Assembly (NCBI GenBank): GCA_002339165.1
Contig: DDJS01000042.1
Location: 1 to 49,684 of the forward strand
Source of the DNA: Cellvibrionales bacterium UBA2618
Lineage (GTDB): Bacteria; Pseudomonadota; Gammaproteobacteria; Pseudomonadales; Porticoccaceae
Direction: 5' to 3'
Length of the DNA stretch: 49,684 bases
Part shown: positions 16,367-25,022 of the stretch, piece after piece
Numbering within the stretch: the stretch's first letter is position 1
Layout: every line of letters begins with the position of its first letter
Translations under genes and position numbers: made by a program
Notes under the pieces: generated by a model
Seen by the model: the letters and a program-made list of their open reading frames with translations, nothing else
The model's database searches: none
What the model was told of the DNA's origin: nothing

Positions 16367-17677
16367 ATGACCACAAAGGCGGAGGTACCAGACCAAAATA
16401 ACGCCCAGTTGGAGTCGATTGAACGCGTCAGCATTGACGAATTGAGAAGTTTACAATTGCAGCGATTGCAGTGGTCGATAAAACACGCCTATGACAATGG
16501 TGTGTTTTATCGACAAAAGTTGGATCGTGCGGGTGTGCATCCCGACGACATTCAATCGCTCGACGATCTCGCCAAGTTGCCGTTCACCGAGAAAAGCGAT
16601 CTGCGCGATAATTACCCCTTTGGTATGTTTGCGGTCCCGCGTGAACAGGTTTCTCGTATTCACGCATCGAGCGGCACGACGGGCAAGCCAACCGTGGTGG
16701 GTTATTCGCGTGGAGATATTGACGATTGGGCTCATGTGGTGGCACGCAGCATTCGCGCTGCCGGCGGCCGACCGGGAGATATTCTACATAATGCCTATGG
16801 CTATGGGCTATTTACCGGAGGTATGGGCGCCCATTATGGGGCCGAAAAACTCGGTTGTACGGTGGTGCCTATGTCGGGCGGACAGACCCCCAAACAGGTA
16901 CAACTGATCAATGATTTCAAACCCAGAATTATCACCGTAACACCGTCGTATTGTCTAAATTTGATCGATGAATTTGAGCGGCAAGGTCTCGATCCGAGCG
17001 CTTGTTCGTTGGAAATCGGTATTTTTGGTGCGGAACCCTGGACCAATCAGATGCGTATCGAAATAGAGGCTCGGCTCGGCATTGACGCAGTGGATATTTA
17101 CGGGCTTTCAGAGGTCATGGGGCCCGGTGTGGCGCAGGAATGTGTCGACCGTAAAGATGGCCCGACCATCTGGGAAGATTATTTTTATCCCGAAGTGATC
17201 GATCCGCAGACCGGTGAGGTGCTCCCCGATGGCGAATTGGGAGAACTGGTGTTCACTTCGCTGACCAAGGAGGCGATGCCGATCCTACGCTACCGAACCA
17301 GGGATTTGACCCGGCTACTCCCGGGCACATCGAGGCCGATGCGGCGTATGGAGAAAATCACCGGGCGCTCAGACGATATGATGATTGTCCGCGGCGTCAA
17401 TGTATTTCCGACGCAGATAGAAGAGCACATTTTAGCCGTCGAAGGCTTGAGCCCACACTATCAAATCGAGTTGGAAAAGCAGGGTCACCTCGATAGCATA
17501 AAAGTGCACTGCGAGTTGCAAAGCGATGATTTGGACGCCGACAGCGTCGCGGAGCGCCTGAAACAACGAATCAAGAATATGGTTGGTATCAGCGCACAGA
17601 TTCATGTTCACAAACAGGGCGGTGTGCTGCGTTCAGAGGGTAAAGCACAACGTGTAATCGACTCGCGCGGAACATAA
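16367..17677 (+). CDS. paaK: Phenylacetate-CoA ligase
   Basis: The 436-residue adenylate-forming enzyme has LPFTEKSDLRDNYPFGMFAVP, the P-loop-like SSGTTGKPTVVGYSRGDIDDWA, FGAEPW, DIYGLSEVMGPGVAQEC, and the C-terminal GRSDDMMIVRGVNVFPTQIEEH. These are diagnostic for PaaK. It activates phenylacetate to phenylacetyl-CoA, the entry step of the pathway. AGGGAG precedes the ATG at good spacing. It ends the plus-strand paa cluster. Confidence 0.97.
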   Translation: MTTKAEVPDQNNAQLESIERVSIDELRSLQLQRLQWSIKHAYDNGVFYRQKLDRAGVHPDDIQSLDDLAKLPFTEKSDLRDNYPFGMFAVPREQVSRIHASSGTTGKPTVVGYSRGDIDDWAHVVARSIRAAGGRPGDILHNAYGYGLFTGGMGAHYGAEKLGCTVVPMSGGQTPKQVQLINDFKPRIITVTPSYCLNLIDEFERQGLDPSACSLEIGIFGAEPWTNQMRIEIEARLGIDAVDIYGLSEVMGPGVAQECVDRKDGPTIWEDYFYPEVIDPQTGEVLPDGELGELVFTSLTKEAMPILRYRTRDLTRLLPGTSRPMRRMEKITGRSDDMMIVRGVNVFPTQIEEHILAVEGLSPHYQIELEKQGHLDSIKVHCELQSDDLDADSVAERLKQRIKNMVGISAQIHVHKQGGVLRSEGKAQRVIDSRGT

Positions 17678-17705
17678 CTCTGAGATTTTTAATGACTCGC
17701 CGTCT

Positions 17706-17743
17706 CCCGCGCGTCCAACGCACTGAGGCCGCGGGTTTTGTTT
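17706..17743 (+). terminator. Possible terminator after paaK
   Basis: CCCGCG at 17706-17711 and CGCGGG at 17730-17735 can pair around an 18-base loop and are followed by TTTTG and a T-rich run. It lies 29 bases after the paaK stop. The stem is short, so the call is weak. Confidence 0.4.
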
Positions 17744-17746
17744 GGT

Positions 17747-18130
17747 TTAACATGCTGAGTTTTTGACATAGGCAAACATGATACCTGCACGAACATAGCC
17801 CCATAACTGTGGCTTGGACTCGGCGGCAATGCGCGGCATGGCCCTGTAGTGATTGATCTCCAAACACTTCCTCGCCCGTGGCGGCCGCGCCGGTATCCAC
17901 TGGCGTTTTTGATCTTCGCGTGCCTGTTCGCCGCGCACAATATTTTTATCGGCGTAGATCAGTAGGGTGCTCTGGCTGAAGCTGCAGAACTCGACCGGTT
18001 GGATGAGCAGATCCAAGATTGCGGGGCGCTCCACGTTATGTTCACCGCGATCAAAGACAATATTCTCGTAGCGGGGATTGCCAATACAGCTAGCAGCCCA
18101 CCAGCTTTTGTTACTCCGGCCGGTGAGCAC
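17747..18130 (-). CDS. Unrecognised 127-residue protein or gene remnant
   Basis: The frame starts MLTGRSNKSWWAASCIGN and ends GYVRAGIMFAYVKNSAC. It is rich in Arg, Trp and Tyr, has no signal peptide or obvious membrane helix, and I recognise no family. It reads like a real protein fragment (for example FDRGEHNVERPAILDLLIQP) rather than a random frame, and no gene overlaps it. The region lies convergent to paaK. It may be the tail of a larger decayed gene, as paaH nearby is also decayed. Coding status is uncertain. Confidence 0.35.
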   Translation of the reverse strand: MLTGRSNKSWWAASCIGNPRYENIVFDRGEHNVERPAILDLLIQPVEFCSFSQSTLLIYADKNIVRGEQAREDQKRQWIPARPPRARKCLEINHYRAMPRIAAESKPQLWGYVRAGIMFAYVKNSAC

Positions 18131-18452
18131 GTCGCCAGTTTTGATGATCAGTTGCAGCTATGCATGCAATTTGGGAAAAACTATTTAGTCTTATCCCACT
18201 GAACTAGAATCTTGTAGGGCGTCGGACTTACTCCTTAGGCTTATTGCCAGATTATCCCCAGAGGATTTTTCTATCGGTTGACTCCTTGGGGAGAGGCTTA
18301 ATCAAATGCCGGTCGGGACTCATTGTGTTATGAATACTTGACCATAGTGAATTTTTGTTCGTCAAAACCTGCGCGGGGAGTGCTATCATAAAAATAAACT
18401 GGAGCATCAATAAGTTCAAAAATAGCTTCTTTGTAGATCGGAAATAACGCCA

Positions 18453-18695
18453 ATGGAAAATCAAGATCAAATACTGGATAGCATTCGCTCGAAAGTCCGT
18501 CAAAGGTTTTTGTTTGCAGCAATGACGGTTTTTTTATACGGCACCTTTGTTCTCTGTTACGTCGATGAAGGGCGGGTTTTAAACCACGTCACTGGCGATT
18601 CAGCGATTTCGGGTGGGTTGGTGTTATTTTTTGCACTCATCGTGGTATTTCTTTTTTTGGAATACATTTTTCTCACCCTCAGCAAAGACAAATAA
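18453..18695 (+). CDS. Small two-helix membrane protein of the DUF485/DUF4212 kind, symporter partner
   Basis: The 80-residue protein has a short charged N terminus (MENQDQILDSIRSKVRQRF) and two transmembrane helices (FLFAAMTVFLYGTFVLCYV and GGLVLFFALIVVFLFLEYIFLTL). Small membrane proteins like this (YjcH type) usually precede acetate/carboxylate symporter genes, and here it lies 14 bp upstream of one. Its likely role is as an accessory of that transporter. Confidence 0.75.
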   Translation: MENQDQILDSIRSKVRQRFLFAAMTVFLYGTFVLCYVDEGRVLNHVTGDSAISGGLVLFFALIVVFLFLEYIFLTLSKDK

Positions 18696-18709
18696 CGAGA
18701 GCCAATTCA

Positions 18710-20410
18710 ATGCCGGTATCTTCCCGAAGTCTCTCAACAACTGCGCTCGTGCTCAAAGTGATCTTTTGCTCGTTGTCGCTGCTGCTAGCATTGGCTCCTT
18801 ACCAGCTTGCATGGGCCGCGCCTGCCGTTGCTAATGAGGGACAAAGACAGCCCCTAAATACCGTAGCGATAGTGATGTTTGTGTTATTTGTTACTGCGAC
18901 AATTGTCATCAGTTATTGGGCGTCTAAACGGATACAGAGCAGCAGCGATTTTTACAACGCCGGAGGCAATCTTACCGGCCTGCAAAACGGGGCGGCCATT
19001 GCGGGTGACTTTATGTCCGCCGCATCATTTTTGGGAATTACCGGTTTGGTCTTTGCGTTTGGCTTTGACGGTTTAATTTTTGCCATTGGCGCCTTTGCTG
19101 GTTGGCCGATTATGCTGTTCTTATTTGCTAAACGCGTGCGCAATATAGGTAACTATACTTTTACTGATGTCGTCTCGCGACGATTGCAGCGAACCAAAAT
19201 TAGCGTGGTTGCGATAGTCGGCACCATAACCGTCGTGGTTATGTACTTGATTGCGCAAATGGTGGGTGCCGGTAAATTGATCGAACTATTATTCGGTCTT
19301 CCGTATGAAGTGGCTATTGTAACTGTCAGTACGCTAGTGATCGTTTATGTAACGTTTGGTGGCATGCTGGCAACAACTTGGGTTCAGATCATTAAAGCTA
19401 TTTTACTGTTGCTGGGTGCTACCATCATTGCCTTTTTGGTCATGTCTCATGTGGATTTCAGTCTCGAGGCACTGCTCAACGGTGCGTCGGAGGTGCACCC
19501 CAAGGGGCGCGCTATTTTGGTGCCTGGCGTGTTGTTTCAAGACCCAGTTCAGGTCGCGACCATTTTAGTCGCCATGATGTTTGGTCTGTTGGGCTTGCCT
19601 CATATTCTGATGCGTCTATTTACCGTGCCGAGTATGAAAGAAGCCAAACAATCAGTGTTTTATGCGTCTTTATTCATGGCATATTTTTATATGTTATTGG
19701 TGATTATTGGCTTTGGCACGGTCTTATTTCTCTACGATAATCCCTCGGTATTTATAGACGGAAAACTCTTGGGTGGCGGGAATATGGCGGCCATTCATTT
19801 ATCGAATGTCGTGGGCGGTGATCTATTAATGGGTTTTATATCGGCAGTGGCTTTCGCGACGATACTTGCTGTCGTTGCAGGACTGACGGTGTCGGGTGCA
19901 GCGGCAATATCGCATGACCTTTACGCCGGAATCATTTGTAAAGGAAACCCCGATCCTGAAAAAGAACTTAAGCTCACTCGGGCGACCAGTATCTGCATTG
20001 GTGTGATTGCGGTAGCGTTAGGCATTCTTTTTCAGAATGAAAACGTGGCTTTTCTCGCAACGATGCCCTTAGTTGTGGCGGCGTCGGTCAATTTTCCAAT
20101 TTTGTTTTTATCGTTATTTTGGTCCGGAACTACGACGCGAGGCGCTATCGTGGGTGCCACAATCGGACTGATTACATCCATTGGGTTAATCGTTGTTGGC
20201 CCTCAAGTATGGGTGTCCGTGCTGGGATTCGAGTCGCCGTTGTTCCCCTACAATTATCCGGCACTGTTTACTATGCCCTTAGCGTTTATAACGATGTGGT
20301 TTTTTTCTGTGACGGATAAATCAGCTCAAGCAACGCTAGATCGAAAAGCCTATCACGAACTATTGGTTAGCTCTGAATATGGTCCAACAGACAATCGCCT
20401 GAAAACCTGA
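18710..20410 (+). CDS. paaL: Sodium:solute symporter of the ActP type, probable phenylacetate permease
   Basis: The 566-residue protein has an N-terminal signal-like segment ending AWAAPAVA and about 13 transmembrane helices. SSS-family landmarks include SSDFYNAGGNLTGLQNGAAIAGDFMSAASFLGITG, GLPHILMRLFTVPSMKEAKQS and VVAGLTVSGAAAISHDLYAG. ActP transports acetate and short monocarboxylates with sodium; the related PaaL/PhaJ of pseudomonads is a phenylacetate permease encoded in paa clusters. Position just after paaK favours phenylacetate, but acetate transport remains possible from sequence alone. Confidence 0.75.
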   Translation: MPVSSRSLSTTALVLKVIFCSLSLLLALAPYQLAWAAPAVANEGQRQPLNTVAIVMFVLFVTATIVISYWASKRIQSSSDFYNAGGNLTGLQNGAAIAGDFMSAASFLGITGLVFAFGFDGLIFAIGAFAGWPIMLFLFAKRVRNIGNYTFTDVVSRRLQRTKISVVAIVGTITVVVMYLIAQMVGAGKLIELLFGLPYEVAIVTVSTLVIVYVTFGGMLATTWVQIIKAILLLLGATIIAFLVMSHVDFSLEALLNGASEVHPKGRAILVPGVLFQDPVQVATILVAMMFGLLGLPHILMRLFTVPSMKEAKQSVFYASLFMAYFYMLLVIIGFGTVLFLYDNPSVFIDGKLLGGGNMAAIHLSNVVGGDLLMGFISAVAFATILAVVAGLTVSGAAAISHDLYAGIICKGNPDPEKELKLTRATSICIGVIAVALGILFQNENVAFLATMPLVVAASVNFPILFLSLFWSGTTTRGAIVGATIGLITSIGLIVVGPQVWVSVLGFESPLFPYNYPALFTMPLAFITMWFFSVTDKSAQATLDRKAYHELLVSSEYGPTDNRLKT

Positions 20411-20953
20411 TGGTAGCCGAAAGATGATAGCGGTTAGTCGACCGATCGCACGTTCGAAACATATGCTTTAGGGTTGGTCGAATGAGGCAACCACCACCCG
20501 AAGTCTAAGCGGTGCGTTGGAGAGTTTTTAATGCCGGCTGCGGCCATCTAGAAATGCGTTGTGGTTCTATGATGTACCAGCGTAATTTCGCATTGAGTGA
20601 GTGACCATGGTGCTATCCTATGGTTGGGTTAAAAATGTCAAGGAACCGACGAGTAGATTACTGTGGCCCTAGGGCTTACTCAGAAGCAGTGTTTTTGTTA
20701 TAGAACAGTTCAATGACAAGTTGGATGATATCGATATCAGAGAACAGGCAGGCAGAGGATTACTCGATCCACTCAGAGTCGATTATTTTGCCTCTCATAC
20801 CTCCGATCAACGCACTAGACTTTACTCTACTCTAATCCAGTATTCCTCAACGTGTCGCGAGATAACTTAGGCTCTTATACACCGAACTATTAATACACCC
20901 CATCACCGTAAAAAGTTGCCCGCCGGCACGCAGCTCGAATTTGCGTCGCAGTA
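20411..20953. other. Gap between the symporter and the Rieske cluster
   Basis: No gene is recognised in these 543 bases. A plus-strand frame around 20711-20870 stays open for about 50 codons (DIDIREQAGRGLLDPLRVDYF), and a minus-strand one near 20860-20950 for about 30, but neither resembles a known family. The sequence has the look of decayed coding DNA at a junction between two gene blocks. Confidence 0.35.
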
Positions 20954-21445
20954 TTACAAGTAAATCAAAATCGAGCGGTGGTCGGCGTCACAGTTGATTA
21001 AATCGACTCTCTTTTCGACAATTTCGTAGCCATTGTCGAGACGTCTTAGCTGATGGGTGTAAGTTCCCGCGAAGAGCGTTTGCTCTTGATAGTACACAAT
21101 TGCCTGAAAATTTGACTTGATTGTTATCATGGTCGCGCTGTCCGTCAGTACTCTAAAATTCCCCAACACATGCGAACAACGCAACGGATATTGCATCGAG
21201 GGCGCCAATCTGTGGCCAAAGTTTTCAACTCTGATGGCCATCATCATCTTATCTTCATACATCAGAGAGATATGATTGAGTGGGTCCTGCTGTTGCCAAC
21301 TCGCCGGCAACCAATACTTGCCGTCTTCGGCAAATAAGTCGCGCCACTGCCTGAGATTGCCCTGGTCGAGTAGCTCGGCTTCAGACCAAATAAATGCTTC
21401 GATTGCGCTTAAATCGACAACTGAAAACTGCTCATCCATGGTCAT
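20954..21445 (-). CDS. Rieske-type aromatic-ring-hydroxylating dioxygenase, beta subunit
   Basis: The 163-residue protein starts at the ATG at 21445 (MTMDEQFSVV...), one base after the alpha-subunit stop; an open extension into the alpha gene is not used. It has the cystatin/NTF2-like beta-subunit features: IEAFIWSEAELLDQGNLRQWRDLFAEDGKYWLPA, RCSHVLGNFRVL and YTHQLRRLDNGYEIVEKRVDLINCD. The beta subunit is structural in alpha3beta3 oxygenases. It ends the minus-strand cluster. Confidence 0.92.
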   Translation of the reverse strand: MTMDEQFSVVDLSAIEAFIWSEAELLDQGNLRQWRDLFAEDGKYWLPASWQQQDPLNHISLMYEDKMMMAIRVENFGHRLAPSMQYPLRCSHVLGNFRVLTDSATMITIKSNFQAIVYYQEQTLFAGTYTHQLRRLDNGYEIVEKRVDLINCDADHRSILIYL

Positions 21446-21446
21446 C

Positions 21447-22751
21447 TTACTGCGCCTCATCGAGTAGGTAATCGCACCAGGCACGGTACTGATTGCGGAC
21501 AGATTCATCGCTGGTGCCGGGCGCCACATGCACATTGCCGTCGGGTTCGTTACGCCCAAGATAGCGTCGCATGTCGACCCATGTGGATGCATCCGAGTGC
21601 AGTGATTGTTGCATTCGTCGATAACAATCCCAATCATCTGGACCGACCATAGAACCTGGCGAGTTGATTAACCTGGAATAGGTGATGGTCCGGTGCAGCA
21701 TTTCGTCAGGTGCGCCCTTTAATTTAAAGTGCCATGTCTCTACCAGCGTTTTATCCACCGCTATAGGGCGCGCCACACGCACGATCTGGATCGCATCTTT
21801 AACGGTGAAACTTGGGTACACCGTAGTGTTGTGGCGCTGTTGCGAGAGTATCTCGGTAGTTCGCTGCTCGCCGTAAGACGCCTGCATGGCATCCATGTAG
21901 CCCGCTATCTCTGAATAAGACGAATGGATACTGCCTTTACCGCCCATAAAACAGTGGCCGTAGGGCATGGTTCTGGAGCCCATACTGTCAAAAAACTCGT
22001 AAGAGCCGCCAAACGGCGAAATAATTTCTGCCTCGCTGGGTACCGGACTGCCCTCCGGCAGAGACTCGACCACTTTGCGCGTAGCGTGGCCAACCGATGC
22101 ATGCGCGACCATTGGATGGACTGCATCATTGAGGTTTTCGACAAACATCTTCCAGTTACAGTCGTGCATATAAGGTAGAGGGGCACCGGCGACTTCAACC
22201 TCGCCTTGGGGTGAACGATCGCACATGTTGTTAATGGTCAAAGCAGTGTCACCCAAAAAGGCCAACAAGTCGGGGCCCTCGGGAGATAAACAGGCAAACA
22301 CAAAGCCACGGCAGGCGTCGATCCGCGCTACCGATTGCATGCTGAAACACGGGTTGTCGATGTCAAAATCGGTGTTTTCATAACCACAGGCGTGCGGCGT
22401 GGCCTGCAATTTACCGTCTAACCTATAGGTCCATCCATGGTACGGACAGCGAAACACACGCGCGCTGCCGGCGCGTTGTGTCACAACTTTCGCACCTTTG
22501 TGACCGCAGCGGTTGTACAACACCTGCACCCGATTATTTTTATCTCGCGCCATCACCACCGGTTCGAGACCCACTGTGGTAGTGATATAGTCGCCGATGT
22601 TTGCAACTTGCGATTCGTGGCCCACGTAAACCCATGCGCGCCGCCACAGGCGCTCCATTTCCAAGTCAAATATTTGTGGGTCGGTATACACATCTCGGTG
22701 CACTCGGTGCGGTTCAACTAAGCGTTGCAACTCTAGCGATGTGTAACTCAT
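21447..22751 (-). CDS. Rieske-type aromatic-ring-hydroxylating dioxygenase, alpha subunit
   Basis: The 434-residue catalytic subunit has the Rieske 2Fe-2S motif Cys82-x-His84 ... Cys102-x2-His105 (NRCGHKGAKV and RCPYHGW). The mononuclear iron site is in NWKMFVENLNDAVHPMVAH, with the bridging Asp209 and ligands His212 and His217. The N-terminal VHRDVYTDPQIFDLEMERLWRRAWVYVGHESQV is typical of benzoate/terephthalate-like aromatic-acid dioxygenases. The substrate cannot be fixed from sequence. No ferredoxin or reductase gene lies in the cluster. GAGGGG precedes the ATG. Confidence 0.93.
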   Translation of the reverse strand: MSYTSLELQRLVEPHRVHRDVYTDPQIFDLEMERLWRRAWVYVGHESQVANIGDYITTTVGLEPVVMARDKNNRVQVLYNRCGHKGAKVVTQRAGSARVFRCPYHGWTYRLDGKLQATPHACGYENTDFDIDNPCFSMQSVARIDACRGFVFACLSPEGPDLLAFLGDTALTINNMCDRSPQGEVEVAGAPLPYMHDCNWKMFVENLNDAVHPMVAHASVGHATRKVVESLPEGSPVPSEAEIISPFGGSYEFFDSMGSRTMPYGHCFMGGKGSIHSSYSEIAGYMDAMQASYGEQRTTEILSQQRHNTTVYPSFTVKDAIQIVRVARPIAVDKTLVETWHFKLKGAPDEMLHRTITYSRLINSPGSMVGPDDWDCYRRMQQSLHSDASTWVDMRRYLGRNEPDGNVHVAPGTSDESVRNQYRAWCDYLLDEAQ

Positions 22752-22776
22752 GACAATACCCCTCTTTTAGACCGAT

Positions 22777-23508
22777 TCACGACAGGGATAATCCACCGAG
22801 ACTGGCTCCCCCGCAGACAAACAAATTTTGCCCGGTGATAAATTGATTTTCTTCGCTACTAAAAAACAATACCGCGCGCGCCACATCGTCTGGCGAGCCG
22901 ACGCGACCCACGGGGAGACCCTGGCCGATGCCATCGATTTTAGGGTCGCCTTCGGCAAACACCCTGTGAAACATCTCGGTCGCCTGAATAGGGCCTGGCG
23001 CGACCGAGTTCACGGTGATTCCGAAGCCACCCAGTTCAATCGCCCAGGTTCTCGCCTGAGCAATCATCGCGGCCTTGGTAGCGGCGTAGTTCGTCCGGCC
23101 ATGCATGCCCTGTACAGCGCGCGTTGAGATCAACACCACCCGGCCATAGCCGTGCTGTTTCATGTTTGGCAAACAGGCTTGCAGTAAGGTGATGCCGGTC
23201 GCCAAATGTACATTGCAAAGATAGTCAAGATCGTCCAGTTGGACCTCATCGAGGGGAGCGCTGCGGATCAAGCCGGCGTTGTGCACCAGGGTATCGACGT
23301 TGTAGCTCGCGCAAATGGTGCGGGCCAGAGCCGCAGTCGCATGGCGATCGGACAGATCGATAGAAAAATTGTGCAAATTTGGCGACTCAATAACCAAAGG
23401 TCGCCGCGCAAGGTTGAGCACGCGATAGTTTATCGCCAGATAATGCTCGCAGATGGCCCGACCTATGCCACTGCTGCCGCCGGTTACTATCACTGTATGA
23501 TTTGCCAT
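22777..23508 (-). CDS. Short-chain dehydrogenase/reductase (SDR)
   Basis: The 243-residue classical SDR has the cofactor motif VTGGSSGIGRAI, the NAG motif in VHNAGLIRSAPL, and the catalytic Ser with Tyr-x3-Lys in ISTRAVQGMHGRTNYAATKAAMI. The C terminus has VAPGPIQATEMF and ITGQNLFVCGG. In this cluster it could oxidise a cis-dihydrodiol made by the Rieske enzyme or act on a hydroxyacyl-CoA; either is possible. GAGGAT precedes the ATG. Confidence 0.9.
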   Translation of the reverse strand: MANHTVIVTGGSSGIGRAICEHYLAINYRVLNLARRPLVIESPNLHNFSIDLSDRHATAALARTICASYNVDTLVHNAGLIRSAPLDEVQLDDLDYLCNVHLATGITLLQACLPNMKQHGYGRVVLISTRAVQGMHGRTNYAATKAAMIAQARTWAIELGGFGITVNSVAPGPIQATEMFHRVFAEGDPKIDGIGQGLPVGRVGSPDDVARAVLFFSSEENQFITGQNLFVCGGASLGGLSLS

Positions 23509-23520
23509 AACACATTATCC

Positions 23521-23853
23521 TCACGGTTGGCGTGATGCCTGTAAAAGTTCACTTCCGTCGCTTTGCAGGGCATTTTTCACCGAGACCGGCATGCCTGACC
23601 GTATGCCTAAATCTTTGATGTGCACCAGCACTGTGGGCCCACAATCCAGTTTTACCGTGCCGATTCGCCAGGGTAATTGTTGCGTAAAACGAGCTTCAAG
23701 GCTGTGGTGCAAATCGCTGGCAGCGACCAATATACCTGGGTGACAGAATGCCAAGTCAGTCAACTGATCTCCCAGGCAGTGCCCGCATAGGTGTCTTTGC
23801 GGATATTGATAACGCTGGCATTCAGTGCATTGCTGTAATAACGATGGCATCAT
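23521..23853 (-). CDS. Zn-ribbon/OB-fold (DUF35, ChsH2-like) protein, partner of the thiolase-fold enzyme
   Basis: The protein has about 110 residues from the ATG at 23853, whose ATGA overlaps the upstream gene's stop. It shows an N-terminal zinc ribbon (QQCTECQRYQYPQRHLCGHCLGDQL, four Cys) followed by an OB-fold domain (WRIGTVKLDCGPTVLVHIKDLGIRSGMPVSV). Such DUF35 proteins form complexes with SCP2/thiolase-fold enzymes in steroid and aryl side-chain breakdown (Ltp2-ChsH2 aldolases). Tight coupling to the thiolase-like gene fits that role. Confidence 0.88.
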   Translation of the reverse strand: MMPSLLQQCTECQRYQYPQRHLCGHCLGDQLTDLAFCHPGILVAASDLHHSLEARFTQQLPWRIGTVKLDCGPTVLVHIKDLGIRSGMPVSVKNALQSDGSELLQASRQP

Positions 23854-25022
23854 GCGCACCGCTTTAATATGGCGGCGGTGCTGCAAAGACCGCGATCGTA
23901 GTTGACCATGCCATAACCACTCACCAAGCCCGTTTTGGCGTTGGCTACCTGATTGGCTCCGCTGCGCTGCAAGATTTGCCTGAGGGTTTCAACCACGCCC
24001 AAAAAGCCGCAGCCCGCCTGACCCACAGACAGCTGACCGCCATTGGTGTTGTGCGGTAGACCACCGCCGTCAAAGGTCAGAGCGGTGCTGTTGACCCAGC
24101 GCGCAGCTTCCCCTAATGGGCAAAAGCCCAAGCCCTCCAACTGGTGCATCACGATCACCGGGTAGTCGTCGTAGGTTTGTAGACAATCTATGGCCTCGGG
24201 ACCAATCCCTGCTTGGTCGTACAGGTCGTCTTTAAACTCGCACCAACCGCCTTTGATTTGAATGGCGTCTTCAGAAAAACTGTTGTAACGCTCATCAGCA
24301 GCGAGCAGTTCGGCGAATGGTAGCCCCAGAGCCTTTGCTCGTTCTACGCTGGTCACCAAGTATCCATCGGCGCCCGCGCAGGGCATCACGCAGTCGTAGA
24401 GATGCAGCGGGCCGGCGATTTTCCGGGCGTCGAGATACTCGTTGATCGACAAGGTTTTATTGCCAAACAAGGCCCCCGGATAGTAATTGGCGTTGTAGCG
24501 CTGGCTCACCGCGATCTGCCCGAAGTCGGCGCGGGTGGCGCCGTGGACATCCATATAGTGTTGGGTGATGAGTGAAAAGGGCGCGTTGGGTCCCGCCGCA
24601 CCATAGGGGTAGACCGCGGCATTAGAAAACTCGCTAAAGTTACTCACCAAGTGGGCGAAACTCTGCGGGTTTGCCGTGTCGCCACCGATACAGGCGACTA
24701 TTTCAGCATCGCCGGATTGAATCGCTCGGGCCGCCTTGCGCAACGCCACAACGCCGGATGCGCCGCCCACACTGACCTGCTCTAACCAGCGCAAGCGTAG
24801 GCCCAAATTTTCTACCAAACTGACGGGTGAATCGGGTGCTAACGTAAAGCTCGAAATACTCAGCCCATCGATCGCCTGTTTTTGGAGACCCGCCTCAACG
24901 ATCAATTTTCGCAACGCGCTTCCAATGAACCAGTCGGCCCCCCGCGTGCTGCTGCGCTCGTAGGGCACAGTAACCGGCGCGATCACGGCAACGCCACTGT
25001 AATCAAGGACCTTGGGACTCAA
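23850..25022 (-). CDS. Thiolase-fold (SCP2/Ltp-type) enzyme lacking thiolase catalytic residues, candidate retro-aldolase
   Basis: The 390-residue protein starts at a TTG (25022) whose TTGA overlaps the ligase stop; AAGGTGAC precedes it. The fold is clear: VSVGGASGVVALRKAARAIQSGDAE, LQTYDDYPVIVMHQLEGLGFCPLGEAARWV and LPHNTNGGQLSVGQAGCGFLGVVE. At about residues 83-90 the nucleophilic Cys position of degradative thiolases is not seen (VSVGGASG). The usual GHPxGA His is replaced by Gln at about residue 335 (VGQAGCG). The C-terminal CxGGGxG Cys motif is also missing. With the DUF35 gene next door, this fits the Ltp2-type aldolases that split beta-hydroxyacyl-CoA. Confidence 0.85.
   Translation of the reverse strand: MSPKVLDYSGVAVIAPVTVPYERSSTRGADWFIGSALRKLIVEAGLQKQAIDGLSISSFTLAPDSPVSLVENLGLRLRWLEQVSVGGASGVVALRKAARAIQSGDAEIVACIGGDTANPQSFAHLVSNFSEFSNAAVYPYGAAGPNAPFSLITQHYMDVHGATRADFGQIAVSQRYNANYYPGALFGNKTLSINEYLDARKIAGPLHLYDCVMPCAGADGYLVTSVERAKALGLPFAELLAADERYNSFSEDAIQIKGGWCEFKDDLYDQAGIGPEAIDCLQTYDDYPVIVMHQLEGLGFCPLGEAARWVNSTALTFDGGGLPHNTNGGQLSVGQAGCGFLGVVETLRQILQRSGANQVANAKTGLVSGYGMVNYDRGLCSTAAILKRCA

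Larger units (their letters stand above)
17678..18452. other. Long gap between paaK and the symporter genes
   Basis: These 775 bases hold the weak terminator near 17706 and one unrecognised minus-strand reading frame at 17747-18130. The rest (18131-18452) shows no gene I recognise. The last 100 bases are AT-rich and should carry the promoter of the small membrane protein and symporter. Confidence 0.5.

Noticed and set aside
20711..20870. Open stretch DIDIREQAGRGLLDPLRVDYF, considered as a transposase fragment
   Set aside because: No DDE or other transposase motif and no terminal inverted repeats nearby; left as unidentified gap sequence.
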